This document shows positions 62,283-64,000 of a DNA stretch of 64,000 bases, in pieces. The stretch is from Adiantum capillus-veneris (Eukaryota; Streptophyta; Polypodiopsida; Polypodiales; Pteridaceae). The stretch is taken from positions 81,850,278 through 81,914,277 of the forward strand of contig CM043967.1 in the NCBI GenBank assembly GCA_014529385.2, read 5' to 3'. The notes beneath the pieces are model-generated. The model searched no databases and was not told the DNA's origin. It saw nothing but the letters and a program-made list of their open reading frames with translations. Every line of letters starts with the position of its first letter. Within the stretch, counting starts at the first letter, position 1. Position numbers and translations under genes: made by a program.

Positions 62283-63160
62283 TTTTTTGAGCCGCTGTCG
62301 AGAACTGCCTTGCACGAAGGTTGAGGAGCACTCAGTGCTACCACGGGAAGCCTTCACTTTTTCCATTTCTTTGTAGATCTGCTAAGTGGTTCTAATGCGC
62401 AAGTTTAGAAGGTTTGTTAGAATTAGTGTGTTGAAATTTGTAAGTTTTTTGTTAGATTTGCTAAGATCTGTAATGTGCAGATGTTAGTCGATCTATTAGC
62501 TAGTGTAAATTTGTAATGTGCTCTGTGAGTGACCGGTTCTGATGCGTTAGTTAGTGTAGACAGTGAGCAGTAGAGTAGACACTGAGAAGATTGACTTGTG
62601 CAGTTCTATGTTAGACAGTGTGTAAGTAGAGGTAAATAGTGTTAATTAATCGTGTTAGCTGCAAGGAGGTTAGACAAAGATAGACAAAGCTACTATGTGC
62701 GCATGTGAGCTCGGCGCCCATGCACAGCATTATCCACACTCAAAAAAAAAAAAAAAAAAAACTCACGTTAAAAGGATGGGATCGTGATTGGGATCCCAAG
62801 CCTTAGTCCTCAGTCTTATGATATACTATATACACAACTTTATATATAAAGACTAGGACCTCAAGTGAAGGGAGGGCATGTGGCACAAGTTCCTTAAGTC
62901 CTCCACTATCCCCTTTACACTCACCCTTTGGACTTACTAATTCCAGCCCTCTCCACCAAGGAAAAGACTAGTTTTAGGATTTCGAGGACTGTACGTAACC
63001 GAATCGGGGGTTGTAAAGCACGGCATGTCCGTCACGGGTTGTAAACACCTAAAAAACTGTGTGAGAAACCTTCACAGGCACTCACCAACGCTTCTAGAGT
63101 GTTGAGGTCACATGCACCTACGCTCTGGTCGTGTGCTAGAGGATAAGCACATACCTTTGA
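62283..63160 (+). mobile_element. Leader and gag start of the second Athila/Tat-like element
   Basis: After the LTR, TTGAGCCGCTGTCGAGAACTG is a mutated version of the primer site. The leader parallels 16691-17662, including CCTTAGTCCTCAGTCTTATG at about 62799. It reaches ATG 63112 opening MHLRSGRVLEDKHI, matching the gag start at 17663. Homology ends near 63160. The remainder of gag is missing, so the element is truncated or interrupted. Confidence 0.75.
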
Positions 63161-63530
63161 AACAAAGCCAAAACTATCTAAGTCCGTCTCATAGCATTTT
63201 GTTCATCTCGTTGCGCTCTTCGATGACCGTGAGATACAAAAAAAACATATCCGGCTCAGATTTGCTAAAAATGTTTGTGCAAAACAACAAATTTGACAAA
63301 AGCAGTGCGAAACAAAAATTTCTTACTTTTTTCTTAATCTACGGGCCTAAATGAGCATCAAAACAACAAAACTTGTAAAACCTTAGAGAATGAAAGTTGT
63401 TTCCTATATTATAGGCTTCAATTGCTACATACAAAACTTTTTCAAAATCGCAACTGAACACCTTCAAAAACGGCCCAAAAAAGTGACTTTCGGGTCAAAA
63501 AAATGTACTGAATAGAAACGATCAAAATAT
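63161..63530. other. Unassigned AT-rich sequence
   Basis: No gene or repeat recognised. It joins the plus-strand gag start to the minus-strand RNase H fragment that follows. Confidence 0.35.
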
Positions 63531-63889
63531 ACTTCTACATAGTGGACAAACTTTAAACAACCAAAAGTTCCTTAAAAACCAAAATTTATTACTAAAACAC
63601 TTTGAAATAAAGTTGTGTTTCATGGAAGATCTTAAATTCAAACTCCATCAAAAACATCATCCAACTAATTAGTCTTCCTTGAATGATGACCTTATTTATT
63701 AAGAATAATAGACTTCTACATAGTGGACAAACTTTAAACAACCAAAAGTTCCTAAAAAACCAAAATTTATTATTAAAACACTTTGAAATAAAGTTGTGTT
63801 TCATGGAAGATCTTAAATTCGAACTCCATCAAAACATCATCCAACTAATTAGTCTTCCTTGAATGATGACCTTATTTATTAAGAATAAC
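63531..63889. repeat. Tandem duplication of ~180 bp
   Basis: 63531-63709 and 63712-63889 are nearly identical, offset 180-181, with a one-base difference in an A-run and a few substitutions. The unit encodes, on the minus strand, part of a gypsy RNase H (LLFLINKVIIQGRLISW). Confidence 0.92.
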
Positions 63890-64000
63890 AAAGTCTGGTG
63901 ATCCACATAGAAGTGAAACATTTTCCCTAGTAAATAGTGTCTGAATTTTATGGCACAAAATACCATTCCCAGTGCCTCTCTTTTAGTGGCAGAATAGCCC
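63710..64000 (-). pseudogene. gypsy RNase H fragment, runs off the window
   Basis: From the window end leftward the minus strand reads YSATKREALGMVF, FRHYLLGKMFHFYVDHQTL and then LFLINKVIIQGRLISWMM with LMEFEFKIF. These match the RNase H core and its C-terminal end in the pol at 24.1-24.3 kb (YVDHQALLYLVNKP). The end is repeated by the tandem duplication. The upstream RT, if present, lies beyond 64000. Confidence 0.8.

Noticed and set aside
1-64000. CRISPR array, bacterial operons, ribosome binding sites
   Set aside because: The direct repeats found are minisatellites or microsatellites without unique spacers of constant length. Introns and retroelements show this is eukaryotic nuclear DNA.

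Overview
This is nuclear DNA of a land plant with a large, repeat-filled genome. The evidence is nested Ty3/gypsy LTR retrotransposons of three lineages, a CACTA (En/Spm) DNA transposon, MULE- and PIF/Harbinger-type transposases, GT-AG introns of 60-100 bp and very long (AG)n/(CT)n tracts. The SWIM-domain MULE family and the retroelement mix made me think of a non-seed plant such as a fern, lycophyte or bryophyte. That is inference only; no host marker gene confirms it.

Layout. (1) 923-9198 is a CACTA element with both ends, a 3-bp AAA target duplication, a decayed Tnp2-type transposase and a second En/Spm-type gene. (2) 9199-11104 holds a GAGTTAG-type simple repeat, a fold-back hairpin and old unclassified DNA. 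(3) 11105-15997 is a minus-strand chromovirus with 171-bp LTRs, CCTTT duplications, a chromodomain and no reverse transcriptase. (4) 16098-30122 is a 14-kb plus-strand Athila/Tat-like element with three LTRs, the third inverted. A TGGAT duplication flanks the outermost ends, and its pol carries a second retropepsin domain after the integrase. (5) 31199-34771 is a spliced MULE/SWIM transposase pseudogene on the minus strand. (6) 35731-35862 is a 63-bp-arm near-perfect palindrome. (7) 38266-42916 is an apparently intact 12-exon gene for a 994-residue protein with a ParB-like DGNHR motif near its N-terminus and a beta-class DNA N4/N6-methyltransferase-like C-terminus. It is the only intact non-transposon gene I see. 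(8) 46150-47950 holds head-to-head retroelement fragments. (9) 48759-59027 is a minus-strand Tat-lineage element with about 1.46-kb LTRs, degenerate RNase H plus a second RNase H, and an extra 5' reading frame. It inserted into a copy of the same GAGTTAG-type repeat that is uninterrupted near 9.5-9.8 kb. (10) 60522-61706 is a PIF/Harbinger transposase cut by the 5' LTR (61707-62282) of another element related to the one at 16-30 kb. (11) 63531-64000 is a tandemly duplicated gypsy RNase H fragment.

Nearly every transposon reading frame is broken, often by single nonsense codons explainable as cytosine-to-thymine changes, as expected of methylated, silenced repeats. Against this background the ParB/methyltransferase-like gene stands out: all eleven introns keep frame and no lesion is visible. 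It and the duplicated protease/three-LTR element are the best candidates for new biology here.
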